In this document: positions 38,034-47,291 of the stretch, in pieces
Layout of the letters: each line of letters starts with the position of its first letter
Numbering within the stretch: the stretch's first letter is position 1
Position numbers and translations under genes: made by a program
From: SG8-40 sp963792855
Lineage (GTDB): Bacteria; Pseudomonadota; Gammaproteobacteria; Burkholderiales; Eutrophovitaceae
NCBI GenBank assembly: GCA_963792855.1
Contig: CAWBXZ010000016.1
Span: 30,279 to 94,278 of the forward strand
Direction: 5' to 3'
DNA: 64,000 bases
The notes under the pieces: model-generated
What the model saw: only the letters and a program-made list of their open reading frames with translations
Told to the model about the DNA's origin: nothing
Database searches by the model: none

Positions 38034-38774
38034 TCATGATCGGGGTAACCGAATCAGCTCGAACAGGTTTGAAACGGCCGGTACTATAGCATCGCAATCG
38101 AGTTCGTGCAGTTCCATCCCGGACCGGTAACCAAACGGCACACAGACCACCGGGCAGCCCGCAGCACGGGCGCACAGCGTGTCGGTTTGCGAGTCCCCGA
38201 CCATGAGCAACCGCGCCGGAACGATGCCAAATCGCTCGGCGCAATAGGATAGCGGCAGCGGGTCCGGTTTCTTCCGCGCCAGCGTGTCGCCGCAGATCAC
38301 CTCGTCGAACAGGCCGAGAACACCGAGCCCGGACAGCAACGGCCGTGTGAATGCGTCGGTCTTGTTGGTCACACAAGCGAGCTTTATCCCCGACTCGCGC
38401 AGCTTCACAAGGGTTTGCTCGGTGCCTGGAAACAGGCGGGATTCGCGCGTCAATCGCTGCCGGTAGTGTTCGCGGAAAATCCCGCCCGCCTGGTCCCGCA
38501 ACCCGGGTTCGGGTTCCGCACCGGCGTCATCGGTGAGCAGACGCTCGACCAGCTTGTCGATTCCCTGGCCGATGTACGCACGTACGGTTTCGCGCCCGGT
38601 CTGGCTACGGCCAAGATCGCGCAGCATGAGGTTGGCGCTGGCATACAGGTCGGGAAGGGTGTCGGCGAGCGTTCCGTCCAGGTCGAAGGCCACGGCACTT
38701 ACGTCGATCGGGAAGCCCAGAGCAGAGGTGATTGTGGTGGATTCAGTCACGTCCGGACGCTCGCTGCGAGTCAT
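38034..38774 (-). CDS. gph: Phosphoglycolate phosphatase
   Basis: A HAD-superfamily phosphatase that removes 2-phosphoglycolate formed by DNA repair or oxygenase activity. The 246-residue protein has motif I FDLDGTLADT with Asp31 nucleophile and Asp33, the conserved motif II region CVTNK, and motif III/IV KKPDPLPL and MVGDSQTD. The first 25 residues, with MTRSERPDVTESTT, are longer than usual, so translation could begin later. Its start codon directly abuts the rpe stop, indicating coupling. trpE follows 126 bp downstream. Confidence 0.95.
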   Translation of the reverse strand: MTRSERPDVTESTTITSALGFPIDVSAVAFDLDGTLADTLPDLYASANLMLRDLGRSQTGRETVRAYIGQGIDKLVERLLTDDAGAEPEPGLRDQAGGIFREHYRQRLTRESRLFPGTEQTLVKLRESGIKLACVTNKTDAFTRPLLSGLGVLGLFDEVICGDTLARKKPDPLPLSYCAERFGIVPARLLMVGDSQTDTLCARAAGCPVVCVPFGYRSGMELHELDCDAIVPAVSNLFELIRLPRS

Positions 38775-39452
38775 TCATACTTTCGCCAACTCGGCGCGCA
38801 TCGCGTCAATGGTGGCCTTGTAGTCGCCGCTTCCGAATATGGCCGATCCAGCGACCAGGGTATCCGCTCCGGCGCTGGCAATGTCCGCGATGTTATCGAC
38901 CTTTACGCCGCCATCGACTTCCAGCCAGACGTCGCGCCCGCTGGCGTCGATACGCTTTCGCGCTTCGCGGAGCTTGTCGAGCGCGCCCGGAATGAATTGC
39001 TGCCCGCCAAATCCCGGATTGACCGACATGATCAACACCAGATCGATCTTGTCCAGCGTCCAGTCGAGGTACGATAGCGGCGTTGCCGGATTGAATACCA
39101 GCCCCGGACGGCAACCGTTGTCGCGAATCAGGCCGATGGTGCGATCGATATGGGACGACGCCTCCGGGTGAAAGCTGATGATGTTGGCACCAGCTTTGGC
39201 GAAGTCCGGCACGATCCGGTCGACCGGCTCGATCATCAGGTGCACGTCGATCGGCGCGTCGGTCAATGGCCGTATCGCTTCGCAGACCAGCGGACCCACC
39301 GTCAGATTCGGCACAAAGTGATTGTCCATCACATCGAAGTGGACGATGTCCGCCCCTGCCGCAATCACCGACCGAACCTCGTCGCCCAGTCTTGCGAAGT
39401 CGGCGGACAGAATGCTTGGCGCAATCCGGAATGATCTGCGAGATTTGCTCAT
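38775..39452 (-). CDS. rpe: Ribulose-phosphate 3-epimerase
   Basis: Rpe interconverts ribulose 5-phosphate and xylulose 5-phosphate in the pentose phosphate pathway. The 225-residue TIM-barrel protein shows APSILSADFARLGDEV, the metal-binding HFDVMDNHFVPNLTVG, MIEPVDRIVPDF, LVLIMSVNPGFGGQQFIP, and WLEVDGGVKVDN. ATG 39452 was chosen because family sequence begins right after it; the longer frame upstream has none. It is the first gene of the rpe-gph-trp minus-strand run, so the promoter should lie in the 271-bp gap shared with divergent apaG. Confidence 0.97.
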   Translation of the reverse strand: MSKSRRSFRIAPSILSADFARLGDEVRSVIAAGADIVHFDVMDNHFVPNLTVGPLVCEAIRPLTDAPIDVHLMIEPVDRIVPDFAKAGANIISFHPEASSHIDRTIGLIRDNGCRPGLVFNPATPLSYLDWTLDKIDLVLIMSVNPGFGGQQFIPGALDKLREARKRIDASGRDVWLEVDGGVKVDNIADIASAGADTLVAGSAIFGSGDYKATIDAMRAELAKV

Positions 39453-39723
39453 GGTGTGACGCCCGGTTCGGTAATGTGCCCGAATTGTAGCCAAAACATC
39501 ACCGGCGAACGCGCTTTTGCGTGCGATCGTGCGGATCAGAGCGCCGGGCGTGCACCACAAACCGGCAAGCGTGGCGGTTCACCGCGAGCAGTTTCAGGGT
39601 TTCTCGTTTGCGTCTCGTTGGTGAGAAATCTGCCGGACCGCGCGCTCGGCAAGCTGCCCGATTCCGGTTATTTTCAACGCCACACACTTGCAGTCCGCGC
39701 GCGATTCGTTTCAAATTGCGCCC

Positions 39724-40104
39724 ATGACGACGCCAGCCTACAAAATCGATGTTGTCGCAAAATCCGTTTTTCTTCCGGATCAATCCGACGAAGAAGCGTC
39801 GCGCTATCTGTTTGCCTACACTATAAAGGTGACCAACAAGGGGACGGTTGGCGCGAAGTTGCTCAGCCGTCACTGGATCATCACCGACTCGAACGGGCGT
39901 GTTCAGGAGGTTCGCGGCGAAGGTGTTGTCGGCGAACAGCCGGATCTCGAACCCGGGGCGGAGTTCGAATACAGCAGCAGTGCCTCTCTCGACACGCCGG
40001 TTGGCACAATGCGCGGCAGTTATCAGATGATTGCGGAAGACGGCACACGCTTTGAGGCGGCCATTCCGGAATTCACTTTAAGCATTCCCAGGGTTTTGCA
40101 TTGA
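39724..40104 (+). CDS. apaG: Co2+/Mg2+ efflux protein ApaG
   Basis: A 126-residue single-domain protein with the fibronectin III-like ApaG fold. The IDVVAKSVFLPDQSDEEASRY start, YTIKVTNKG, LLSRHWIITDSNG and GEGVVGEQPDLEPG blocks are diagnostic; GVVGEQP is the most conserved. ApaG is linked to cobalt resistance and to Ap4A metabolism in enterobacteria, but its mechanism is unsettled. ATG 39724 (MTTPAYKIDV) is preferred over an upstream ATG that would add 12 residues without family resemblance. Confidence 0.96.
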   Translation: MTTPAYKIDVVAKSVFLPDQSDEEASRYLFAYTIKVTNKGTVGAKLLSRHWIITDSNGRVQEVRGEGVVGEQPDLEPGAEFEYSSSASLDTPVGTMRGSYQMIAEDGTRFEAAIPEFTLSIPRVLH

Positions 40105-40153
40105 AACCGGGTGCTTGTATGAACACGAGCGCTTCATTGAATTCGGCAGGACC

Positions 40154-40258
40154 TCAGTTGTCAGACGAGTCACTCTTGTCTTTTTTCGGTAAAGTCCACC
40201 ACACCAGGAACACGAATAACGCGAGACCCAGTGCAAGCTCGAGAAAAACCCAGAACAT
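40154..40258 (-). CDS. 34-residue single-helix membrane protein
   Basis: A very short gene encoding MFWVFLELALGLALFVFLVW followed by WTLPKKDKSDSSDN: one transmembrane helix and a charged cytosolic tail. Small proteins of this pattern, with a WWTLP or WWTMP motif after the helix, are conserved in betaproteobacteria, usually near apaG and mltA; I recognise the pattern but no function is known. AAAGG lies 10-14 bases before the ATG on the minus strand. Its ATG is only 13 bases from the divergent mltA start region, so their leaders must overlap. Confidence 0.7.
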   Translation of the reverse strand: MFWVFLELALGLALFVFLVWWTLPKKDKSDSSDN

Positions 40259-40274
40259 CGGATAGCCTTTCGTG

Positions 40275-41669
40275 ATGGCAGCAAGCCGTTTCGGGAGAAT
40301 TGCAAAAGTTTGCCTGACTGCTGCCGTCTTGGCGACAGCGACCGCACTCACGTCCTGTGCCGTGACGCCCAGCCAGTCTCCGGCCGAAATGCCGCGCCGG
40401 CAACCAGGCGAAGTCGTTGCGGCTGAACCGGCTGCGCCGGATGTCGCCACTTCGGAATCCGTGACTGCGGCGCCAGCGTCGCCCGCAGTGGCACCACGTC
40501 CACCGGAAGCCAGCCAGACCGGGCCGGCACGGAAAAGCGAAGAGTCGTCTGTTGCGTTGAAACCCGCCGCGCCATCTTCACCGTGGGTGAAGCCACCGCC
40601 GCAGGAAACCGGCTATCTGCAACCGGTCGCCTGGGGCGAACTGCCCGGCTGGCGCACCGACGATCTCGCGGAAGCATGGCCCGCCTTCATCCGCTCGTGC
40701 ATGGCGCTGAAATCGCAACCGCAGTGGCAGGCACCCTGCTGGGCCGCCACGCAGATGCAACGGCACGACGGCACCAGCCTGAGGAATTTTTTTGAATCCT
40801 GGTTCAAACCGTACCGGGTGTTCAACTCCGACGGCTCGCTCGACGGCCTGGTGACGGGTTACTACGAACCGCTGCTTTACGGCAGCCGGACGCGGACGGA
40901 AAAGTACCGCTATCCGCTCTATGGCACGCCCGATGATTTACTGACGATCGATATCGACGCACTGTTCCCCGAACTGAAGGGTGAACGCGTGCGGGGGCGG
41001 CGCGAGAACGGCCACATCGTCCCCTACTACACGCGCGGCGAAATCGAACAAGGCGTTGCGTCGCTGGATGGAAAAGAGATTCTCTGGGTCGATGATGCGG
41101 TGGAACTGTTTTTCCTGCACATCCAGGGATCAGGCCGTATCAGGATGGACGACGGTGAAATCGTACGGATTGGTTATGCCAACCACAACGGCCACCCGTA
41201 CCGCTCCATCGGGCGCATCCTCATTGAGCGGGGTGAACTCACGCTCGCCCAGGCCTCGATGCAGGGAATACAGCAATGGGGCCGCGACAACCCCGCCCAG
41301 CTAAAGGCGTTGCTGGCGGAGAATCCCGCCTACGTCTTCTTCCGCGAACTGCCGTCCGGCATTGGCGGGCCGATCGGCGCACTCGGCGTTCCCATTACGC
41401 CGGGACGCAGTATCGCCGTGGACGAACAGAGCGTGCCGCTGGGCGCGCCTGTCTATCTGGCGACCTCGTGGCCCAATACAAACAAACCGCTCAGCCGGCT
41501 GATGTTCGCCCAGGACAAAGGCAGTGCGATCAAGGGCGCGGTGCGCGCCGATTTCTTCTGGGGTTTTGGCGATGACGCCGCCAAACTCGCCGGACGCATG
41601 CGTCAGTCCGGTCAGATGTGGGTGCTGCTGCCCGGCGTCACCAAAACTTCGGCACGCCGGCCAGAATAG
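40275..41669 (+). CDS. mltA: Membrane-bound lytic murein transglycosylase A
   Basis: MltA cleaves peptidoglycan glycan strands to 1,6-anhydromuropeptides. The roughly 464-residue protein is a lipoprotein: the signal ends LTSCA with the lipidated Cys near residue 28. A Pro/Ala-rich linker (about 30-110) precedes the MltA domain (VTGYYEPLLYGSRT onward) and the C-terminal 3D domain with the catalytic Asp in DFFWGFG. Either GTG 40272 or ATG 40275 may be the start. The ribosome site is weak and overlaps the divergent small gene. Confidence 0.95.
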   Translation: MAASRFGRIAKVCLTAAVLATATALTSCAVTPSQSPAEMPRRQPGEVVAAEPAAPDVATSESVTAAPASPAVAPRPPEASQTGPARKSEESSVALKPAAPSSPWVKPPPQETGYLQPVAWGELPGWRTDDLAEAWPAFIRSCMALKSQPQWQAPCWAATQMQRHDGTSLRNFFESWFKPYRVFNSDGSLDGLVTGYYEPLLYGSRTRTEKYRYPLYGTPDDLLTIDIDALFPELKGERVRGRRENGHIVPYYTRGEIEQGVASLDGKEILWVDDAVELFFLHIQGSGRIRMDDGEIVRIGYANHNGHPYRSIGRILIERGELTLAQASMQGIQQWGRDNPAQLKALLAENPAYVFFRELPSGIGGPIGALGVPITPGRSIAVDEQSVPLGAPVYLATSWPNTNKPLSRLMFAQDKGSAIKGAVRADFFWGFGDDAAKLAGRMRQSGQMWVLLPGVTKTSARRPE

Positions 41670-41716
41670 GATCTGTCCCGGCCGACCACACGGGGAGCTA
41701 ACCCCGGATCGCGCGT

Positions 41717-42292
41717 CTACGTCCGGGCGATGCGTGGCAGCTCGATCACCACTTCGCTGCGCACCGGACGCCCGGATTTGCGCGCGGCGAAGAAGGTACA
41801 ACGCCGCATCGCGTCGACTGCGGCAGCGTTTTGCGCTGCGTCCGCCCCGGAATCAAAAACCGAAACATCCATGACGCGCCCTGAAGCGTCGATACGGGTG
41901 AGCAAACGCACGGTGCCCGAAGAAAGCACCGCCTGCGGCATGCGGATCGGCTGCCGAGGGACCGGCAGGACGTCCAGTTCTTCAACCGGATAATAACGTG
42001 CGTCGGGCGCGACAAGCGCATTGATTGCAGCCGGCTGGCGCCCCGGACCCGGCACATCGCCCAGCCGTGCTTCGGGTGTCGGGACACTGTTTTGCAGAGA
42101 CACCGTCAGCATGCCGATTCGCGGCGACACAATGCTGGAATTTGCTGACAACGCCGTGCTGTCACGCAACCGTTCGGGGCCGAACGAAGCCGCCCAGGCG
42201 TGCATGAGCACAGACAAGGCGATTGCGAAGAGCAACCGCTTCAGGGCCGCAACCCCGGCAGGATCAGTGCGCTTGATACGCTCCATGCACAC
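41717..42292 (-). CDS. TonB C-terminal domain-like protein
   Basis: A 191-residue protein with an N-terminal hydrophobic segment (LLFAIALSVLMHAWAASF, about residues 19-36) acting as membrane anchor or uncleaved signal, and a C-terminal TonB-like fold (GTVRLLTRIDASGRVMDVSV, then FDSGADAAQNAAAVDAMRRC). TonB-family proteins pass inner-membrane energy to outer-membrane receptors, but this one lacks the usual Pro-rich spacer and ExbBD neighbours, so a different role is possible. Either Met1 or Met3 may be the start. It lies between mltA (converging) and dsbC (same strand, 63 bp upstream). Confidence 0.78.
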   Translation of the reverse strand: MCMERIKRTDPAGVAALKRLLFAIALSVLMHAWAASFGPERLRDSTALSANSSIVSPRIGMLTVSLQNSVPTPEARLGDVPGPGRQPAAINALVAPDARYYPVEELDVLPVPRQPIRMPQAVLSSGTVRLLTRIDASGRVMDVSVFDSGADAAQNAAAVDAMRRCTFFAARKSGRPVRSEVVIELPRIART

Positions 42293-42355
42293 CGTCTCCG
42301 CCGCCCGGCCGGCACCATCCGCAAGGCCCGCTCGGCGGCGCTGATCGCTCGGGCA

Positions 42356-43132
42356 TCAACCGCCCTTGTTCTGCTCGGCTTTCTCGAGCCGCTGTTCGAG
42401 CTGCTCGAGCGTCAAGGCACCGCTGACCCGCGAGCCATCGGAAAAGAACAGTGTCGGCGTGCCGCGAATGCGTTTGCTGTAACCAAACGCCAGAATGTCG
42501 TCGACCGGATTGTCGCAATCCGGTTTCGCTTTCGGTTTGATGCTACGAACCACGTAGTCGTCCCAGGCTTTTTCCCGGTCAGCCGAGCACCAGATCGATT
42601 TTGACGTCGGCACCGACTGCTCGGCGATGATGGGATACAGGAACACGTAGACGGTTGTGTTCTTCAGTTTGGGCAGCGTTTCGATATCGAAGCGTTTGCA
42701 GTATCCGCAGTTCGGATCAGCGAAGTAGGCCATGCGCCGCGAACCGTCCCCGTAGACTTTCTTGAAGGCGTTGGCGAGCGGCAGATCGTCGAACGGCATC
42801 GCCAGCTTCTTCAACTCGGCCGCCTCGATCTCCTGCTTGCGCTGGGCAGTCAGGTTACTCATGGACTTGACCTCGATGACATTGCCGTCGATGAGGTAGT
42901 TGAATCCCCCGTCCGAGTAGTAGATCGAGCCGTCAATGACCAGTTCGTACAGTCCGAGGCCGGGCACTTCGGTAACCGACTGGACGTTTGCATTCGGAAA
43001 CTTCGCCTTGATCGCCTCGCGCAACTTGCCGTTCTCGGCGTGTGCGCTGGCCATCATCAAACCCATGGCCATAAAACCCGTGGCGATGCAGCCCAGGGCA
43101 ACAAGGAAGCGTGTGTGAAACCGGAGCCGCAT
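42356..43132 (-). CDS. dsbC: Periplasmic disulfide isomerase DsbC
   Basis: DsbC reshuffles wrong disulfides in periplasmic proteins and is kept reduced by DsbD. The 258-residue protein has a signal peptide (residues 1-32, ending AHA), an N-terminal dimerisation domain, and a thioredoxin domain with the active site CGYC at residues 142-145 in FADPNCGYCKRF. The second Cys pair is visible in IWCSADREKAW and PDCDNPV, and the cis-proline in GTPTLFF. ATG 43132 starts a clear signal peptide. It follows the UbiH-like gene by 44 bp on the same strand. Confidence 0.97.
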   Translation of the reverse strand: MRLRFHTRFLVALGCIATGFMAMGLMMASAHAENGKLREAIKAKFPNANVQSVTEVPGLGLYELVIDGSIYYSDGGFNYLIDGNVIEVKSMSNLTAQRKQEIEAAELKKLAMPFDDLPLANAFKKVYGDGSRRMAYFADPNCGYCKRFDIETLPKLKNTTVYVFLYPIIAEQSVPTSKSIWCSADREKAWDDYVVRSIKPKAKPDCDNPVDDILAFGYSKRIRGTPTLFFSDGSRVSGALTLEQLEQRLEKAEQNKGG

Positions 43133-43176
43133 GATGAGATATTCCTTAGCTAGAGTGAGTGCAAACATATGACCGC

Positions 43177-44346
43177 CTATCCGGCCGCATGTTTCACCAG
43201 AATGGATTTTAGTGGCGCAAACCGATCGGTCAGCCTGAGCCCGGTGTTTCTCAGCCAGGCGACACCGGGGGCCGACGACTGAAAAAGACGGTGCAACCCA
43301 TCGGTGGCAAACGCCATCGCCATCGTTTCCTCGGCACGGCTGCGCCGGTACCGGGCCAATACCGCGGGACTGCCAGTTTCGTCGGGCCCGCGCCGGGTAA
43401 TTGCTGCGACCAGCGACTGCGCATCACCGAGACCGAGATTCAAACCCTGCCCGGCAAGCGGGTGCACATTATGCGCAGCGTCACCGACCAGGGCAAGCCG
43501 CGGCCCGACGACGCTCGCCGCCCGCATCAACCGCAACGGAAACGCGGCGGCAGCGCCGACGCTGGTCAACGCTCCGGCCACACCTTTCGAGACCTCCGTG
43601 ACCCTGGCAGACAACTGCCCGGCATCCAGACGCATCAACTCATCCGCATGGTCCTGCTGCGTCGACCACACCATCGACACATGCATGCCCGGCAACGGCA
43701 ACAATGCCAGCACGCCGTCCGGGCGAAACCATTGCCACGCCGTACCGCCATGAGATTGGGACGTACTGAAGTTAGCGACCACTGCGCTGTGGCCGTAGGC
43801 GGACTGGGTGACTTCGATTCCGGCAAGTTCGCGCACGCGAGAATTCGCGCCGTCAGCCGCGACGATCAGTTGCGCCTGAATCGTCACGCCGTTATCCAGT
43901 GACACCGACACCGACTCGCCTTCCCAGCGTACATTTTCGCAACGCCGGCCAGTCAGGCAGGTCACAAGGGCACGCCCGGCGAGCGCACGGTGAACGGCGG
44001 ATTGCAGCACGCTGTTCTCGGCGATCACTGCCAGTTCGTTGATGCCGCTTCGATAAGCATCGAACGTCAGCCGCGATGCACCGTCATCACCGGTCACCAG
44101 CATTCGGTAGACAGGCGCGACCCGGGCTTCGTCCACGTGGCGCCATATGTCACAGGCTTCGAGGAACTGCCGGCTTGCCGGGCGGAGCGCGAACACGCGC
44201 TGGTCGAATCCGGATGCAGCGCTCTTCGCAGATTCTGCGGCACTGCTGGCGTCGACCAGCGCCACGCTGACACCGGCATCGGCCAGCGCGACCGCAAGAG
44301 AGCCCCCAACCAGGCCGCCACCGACAATGGCAACGTCAACGTTCAT
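43177..44346 (-). CDS. UbiH/UbiF/COQ6-family FAD-dependent hydroxylase
   Basis: A 389-residue flavin monooxygenase of the ubiquinone hydroxylase family. The FAD motif VAIVGGGLVGGSLAVALADA lies at about residues 5-24, the DG motif AADGANSRVRELAG in the middle, and the GD motif ALVGDAAHNVHPLAGQGLNL near 300. These enzymes add ring hydroxyls in ubiquinone synthesis; which position (UbiH, UbiF or UbiI type) cannot be told by eye. ATG 44346 was chosen since the family begins MNVDVAIVGGG. It is divergent from the tRNA gene and upstream of dsbC. Confidence 0.9.
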   Translation of the reverse strand: MNVDVAIVGGGLVGGSLAVALADAGVSVALVDASSAAESAKSAASGFDQRVFALRPASRQFLEACDIWRHVDEARVAPVYRMLVTGDDGASRLTFDAYRSGINELAVIAENSVLQSAVHRALAGRALVTCLTGRRCENVRWEGESVSVSLDNGVTIQAQLIVAADGANSRVRELAGIEVTQSAYGHSAVVANFSTSQSHGGTAWQWFRPDGVLALLPLPGMHVSMVWSTQQDHADELMRLDAGQLSARVTEVSKGVAGALTSVGAAAAFPLRLMRAASVVGPRLALVGDAAHNVHPLAGQGLNLGLGDAQSLVAAITRRGPDETGSPAVLARYRRSRAEETMAMAFATDGLHRLFQSSAPGVAWLRNTGLRLTDRFAPLKSILVKHAAG

Positions 44347-44452
44347 CCCCGACAGTCTACACGTGTGCGAACCTGCTGTTTCGCCGGGGCTTTTGCCTTG
44401 ACAAGGGTTAGGGGCCTCAGTAACCTTCCCAACCCTGCTGGACACGGCACGT

Positions 44453-44528
44453 GGCGAATTAGCTCAGCGGTTAGAGCAGCGGAATCATAATCCGTTGGTC
44501 CGGGGTTCAAATCCCTGATTCGCCACCA
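44453..44528 (+). tRNA. tRNA-Ile2 (CAU anticodon, lysidine type)
   Basis: The 76-nt gene folds as a standard cloverleaf: acceptor GGCGAAT/ATTCGCC, D-arm AGCTCAGCGGTTAGAGC, anticodon arm GCGGA-ATCATAA-TCCGT with anticodon CAT, and T-loop GTTCAAATC. CCA is encoded at 44526-44528. A CAT anticodon could mean Met, but the TCATAATC loop with the TTGGTC variable region matches elongator tRNA-Ile2, whose C34 is changed to lysidine by TilS to read AUA. Identity as Ile2 is an inference from these features. Confidence 0.9.
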
Positions 44529-44638
44529 TTTCCCTTTCACGCGTGGTTGTGTATCGTTTGCGGTATCCTCAACGGGCGTGCCGTCACTCTTGCCAAACCA
44601 ACCTGCACCAATTCGATTCGACTGTTTCCGGTCCGTTT

Positions 44639-44989
44639 ATGGGTAGAACTTTATCGGTCTTCGGACTGCTTGTTTCACTGCTGTGGCTGACACCGGCGGA
44701 AGCCGTGCGGGAGTTCCCGCAGGACGCGCGGCGCGGCACCATCGAATCGCATGAGTATCCGTACTACCGCATCGACAAGAAAACCTATCGAATGTCTGCG
44801 GGCGGGCGCATCTTCAACGAACATAACCTGATCATCGTGCCGGTTTCCCTGCCAAGTGGAAAAGCCGAGATCATGTACCGTCTCGACTCGCGGGGCGAAC
44901 TGTTCGCCATCTGGCTGCTGACCCGCGAGGAAGCGGCACTGCATCCGAAGCGAACCAGCGCACCGGCGACGGGAGGCCGACCGCGCTGA
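44639..44989 (+). CDS. Exported hypothetical protein upstream of miaB
   Basis: A 116-residue protein with a signal peptide (residues 1-23, ending AEA) and a small mature domain containing ARRGTIESHEYPYYRIDKKT, SAGGRIFNEHNLIIVP and YRLDSRGELFAIWLLTREEA. No named domain is recognised; similar small exported proteins occur before miaB in some betaproteobacteria. ATG 44639 was preferred over 44543 because it begins the signal peptide. Its TGA overlaps the miaB ATG by one base (TGATG), so the two are coupled. Confidence 0.8.
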   Translation: MGRTLSVFGLLVSLLWLTPAEAVREFPQDARRGTIESHEYPYYRIDKKTYRMSAGGRIFNEHNLIIVPVSLPSGKAEIMYRLDSRGELFAIWLLTREEAALHPKRTSAPATGGRPR

Positions 44990-46323
44990 TGAAGAAAGTC
45001 TACATCCGCACCTTCGGCTGCCAGATGAACGAGTATGACTCCGACAAGATGGCAGACATACTGGGCTCGGCCGACGCCTACGAAAAAACGGATGATCCCG
45101 CACAGGCCGACGTCATCCTGTTCAACACCTGCTCGGTGCGGGAAAAGGCACAGGAAAAGGTATTCAGCGATCTGGGACGCGTTCGTCACCTGAAACAGCA
45201 CAAGCCCGACCTGATTATCGGTGTCGGCGGCTGTGTCGCCAGCCAGGAAGGCGACGCAATCGTTTCGCGCGCGCCTTTTGTCGATGTGGTGTTCGGGCCG
45301 CAGACCCTGCACCGCCTGCCGCAGTTGATCGAAGCGCGCCGCAGGGACGGACGCGCCCAGGTGGACATATCCTTCCCGGAAGTCGAGAAGTTCGACGCGT
45401 TGCCGCCCGCGCGCGTCGACGGTTGCACCGCATTCGTTTCGATCATGGAGGGATGCAGCAAGTACTGCAGCTTTTGCGTCGTCCCCTACACCCGCGGCGA
45501 AGAAGTCTCGCGCCCGTTCGATGACGTGCTGACCGACGTGGCCGAACTCGCCAGCCAGGGCGTCAGGGAAATCACCCTGCTGGGCCAGAACGTCAACGCC
45601 TACCTCGGTCCGATGGAGGACGGAGAGATCGCCGATTTCGCGCTGTTGCTCGAATACGTTGCCGAAATTCCGGGTATCGAGCGGCTGCGCTACACGACAT
45701 CGCATCCGCGCGAGTTTTCGCAACGGCTGATCGACGCCTACGCACAACTTCCGAAACTGGTCGACCATGTGCACCTGCCGGTGCAGTCCGGTTCGAATCG
45801 CATACTGGCGGCAATGAAGCGCGGCTACACTGCTGAGGAGTACAAGTCGATTATTCGCCGGCTTCGCGACGCTCGCCCGGACGTGCGCATCGCGTCCGAT
45901 TTCATTGTCGGCTTTCCGGGTGAAACCGATGCCGACTTCGAGGACACGATGAAACTGGTGGACGACGTCGGCTTCGACACGAGCTTCAGCTTCATGTACA
46001 GCCCCCGGCCCGGCACGCCGGCCGCTTCGCTCCCCGGTCAGGTGCCGCTGCACGTCAAGCAATCGCGCCTGGCGCGGCTGCAGGCGCGACTGAATGAGCT
46101 GGAGCAGTCGGCAAACCAGTCGATGGTCGGCAGCATTCAGGCGGTGCTGGTCGAGGGCGCATCGAAAAAGGACGCCTCCGAACTGGCCGGACGCACGAGC
46201 AACAACCGCGTTGTAAATTTCCGCGGCCCTTCGCGACTGCAGGGGCAGATCATCGACATCAGGATAACCCAGGCCCTGGCGCATTCATTGCGCGGCGAAG
46301 TCCTCATCGAGGAAGTGGCCTGA
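44989..46323 (+). CDS. miaB: tRNA-2-methylthio-N6-isopentenyladenosine synthase
   Basis: MiaB adds a methylthio group to isopentenyladenosine at tRNA position 37. The 444-residue radical-SAM methylthiotransferase has the auxiliary cluster cysteines 11, 48 and 82 in the N-terminal MTTase domain, the radical-SAM cluster CSKYCSFC (156, 160, 163), and a C-terminal TRAM domain (about 380-440). All six cysteines are intact. It heads the conserved miaB-phoH-ybeY-corC-lnt run and overlaps the preceding small gene. Confidence 0.98.
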   Translation: MKKVYIRTFGCQMNEYDSDKMADILGSADAYEKTDDPAQADVILFNTCSVREKAQEKVFSDLGRVRHLKQHKPDLIIGVGGCVASQEGDAIVSRAPFVDVVFGPQTLHRLPQLIEARRRDGRAQVDISFPEVEKFDALPPARVDGCTAFVSIMEGCSKYCSFCVVPYTRGEEVSRPFDDVLTDVAELASQGVREITLLGQNVNAYLGPMEDGEIADFALLLEYVAEIPGIERLRYTTSHPREFSQRLIDAYAQLPKLVDHVHLPVQSGSNRILAAMKRGYTAEEYKSIIRRLRDARPDVRIASDFIVGFPGETDADFEDTMKLVDDVGFDTSFSFMYSPRPGTPAASLPGQVPLHVKQSRLARLQARLNELEQSANQSMVGSIQAVLVEGASKKDASELAGRTSNNRVVNFRGPSRLQGQIIDIRITQALAHSLRGEVLIEEVA

Positions 46324-46334
46324 AAAGAGGCGAA

Positions 46335-47291
46335 TTGAAACCACTCGAACTGTCTTTTTCCCCCGTCGACAACGAACGCCTCGCCAACCTGTGCGGCGCG
46401 CTGGACGAAAACATCAAACAAATCGAAACCGCGCTCGATGTGTCGATCGCGCGCCGGGGCGAGAATTTCAGCGTCAACGGCGGCCCGGACCAAAGCCGCG
46501 TAGCCGCCAAAGCGCTTGAGCAATTCTACAAACAAGCCACGCAACATCTCTCGGTCGAGGACATCCAGCTCGGGTTGATCGAAGTCGCGCGCGGCAGCAA
46601 TATCGCGGTCCCGACAACGGAAGCGCCGGTACTGCACACCCGGCGCCGGGATCTGCACGGCAGGACGCCGCGCCAGGTGCAGTACATCAAGCAGATTCAG
46701 GAATACGACATCACTTTCGGTATCGGACCGGCGGGCACCGGCAAAACCTATCTCGCGGTTGCCTGTGCGGTGGACGCCTACGAGCGCGACGCCATCAAAC
46801 GCATCGTGCTGGTGCGCCCCGCGGTAGAAGCAGGCGAGCGCCTGGGCTTTTTGCCCGGTGACCTGGCGCAGAAAGTCGATCCTTATCTGCGCCCGCTCTA
46901 CGACGCGCTTTACGATTTGATGGGTTTCGAGAAAGTCGGCAAGCTGTTCGAGCGCGGGACGATCGAAATCGCCCCGCTTGCCTACATGCGCGGCCGAACG
47001 CTGAATCATTCCTTCATCATCCTTGATGAAGCGCAGAACACCACGCCGGAACAAATGAAGATGTTTCTGACACGAATGGGTTTCGGCAGCCGCGCGGTCG
47101 TTACCGGCGACGTCACACAGATCGACCTCGCCAAAGGGCAGAAAAGCGGCCTCGTGGACGCCTCGACCATCCTCGCCGAGGTGAACGGCATTGCCTTCAC
47201 CCGCTTCCTCTCCGAGGACGTTGTGCGCCATCCGCTGGTGCAACGCATCGTCAATGCCTACGAGACGCACCAGTACCCCGCTGATCATTAG
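46335..47291 (+). CDS. phoH: PhoH-like ATPase (YbeZ)
   Basis: A cytosolic P-loop ATPase of the PhoH/YbeZ family, linked to ribosome and rRNA quality control with YbeY. The 318-residue protein has Walker A GPAGTGKT at 131-138 and Walker B FIILDEAQN, followed by SRAVVTGDVTQIDL. The start is TTG 46335 with GAGG about 5 bases before it; no suitable ATG lies near. It is 11 bp after miaB. The 3' end overlaps the proposed ybeY start by 38 bp. Confidence 0.96.
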   Translation: MKPLELSFSPVDNERLANLCGALDENIKQIETALDVSIARRGENFSVNGGPDQSRVAAKALEQFYKQATQHLSVEDIQLGLIEVARGSNIAVPTTEAPVLHTRRRDLHGRTPRQVQYIKQIQEYDITFGIGPAGTGKTYLAVACAVDAYERDAIKRIVLVRPAVEAGERLGFLPGDLAQKVDPYLRPLYDALYDLMGFEKVGKLFERGTIEIAPLAYMRGRTLNHSFIILDEAQNTTPEQMKMFLTRMGFGSRAVVTGDVTQIDLAKGQKSGLVDASTILAEVNGIAFTRFLSEDVVRHPLVQRIVNAYETHQYPADH

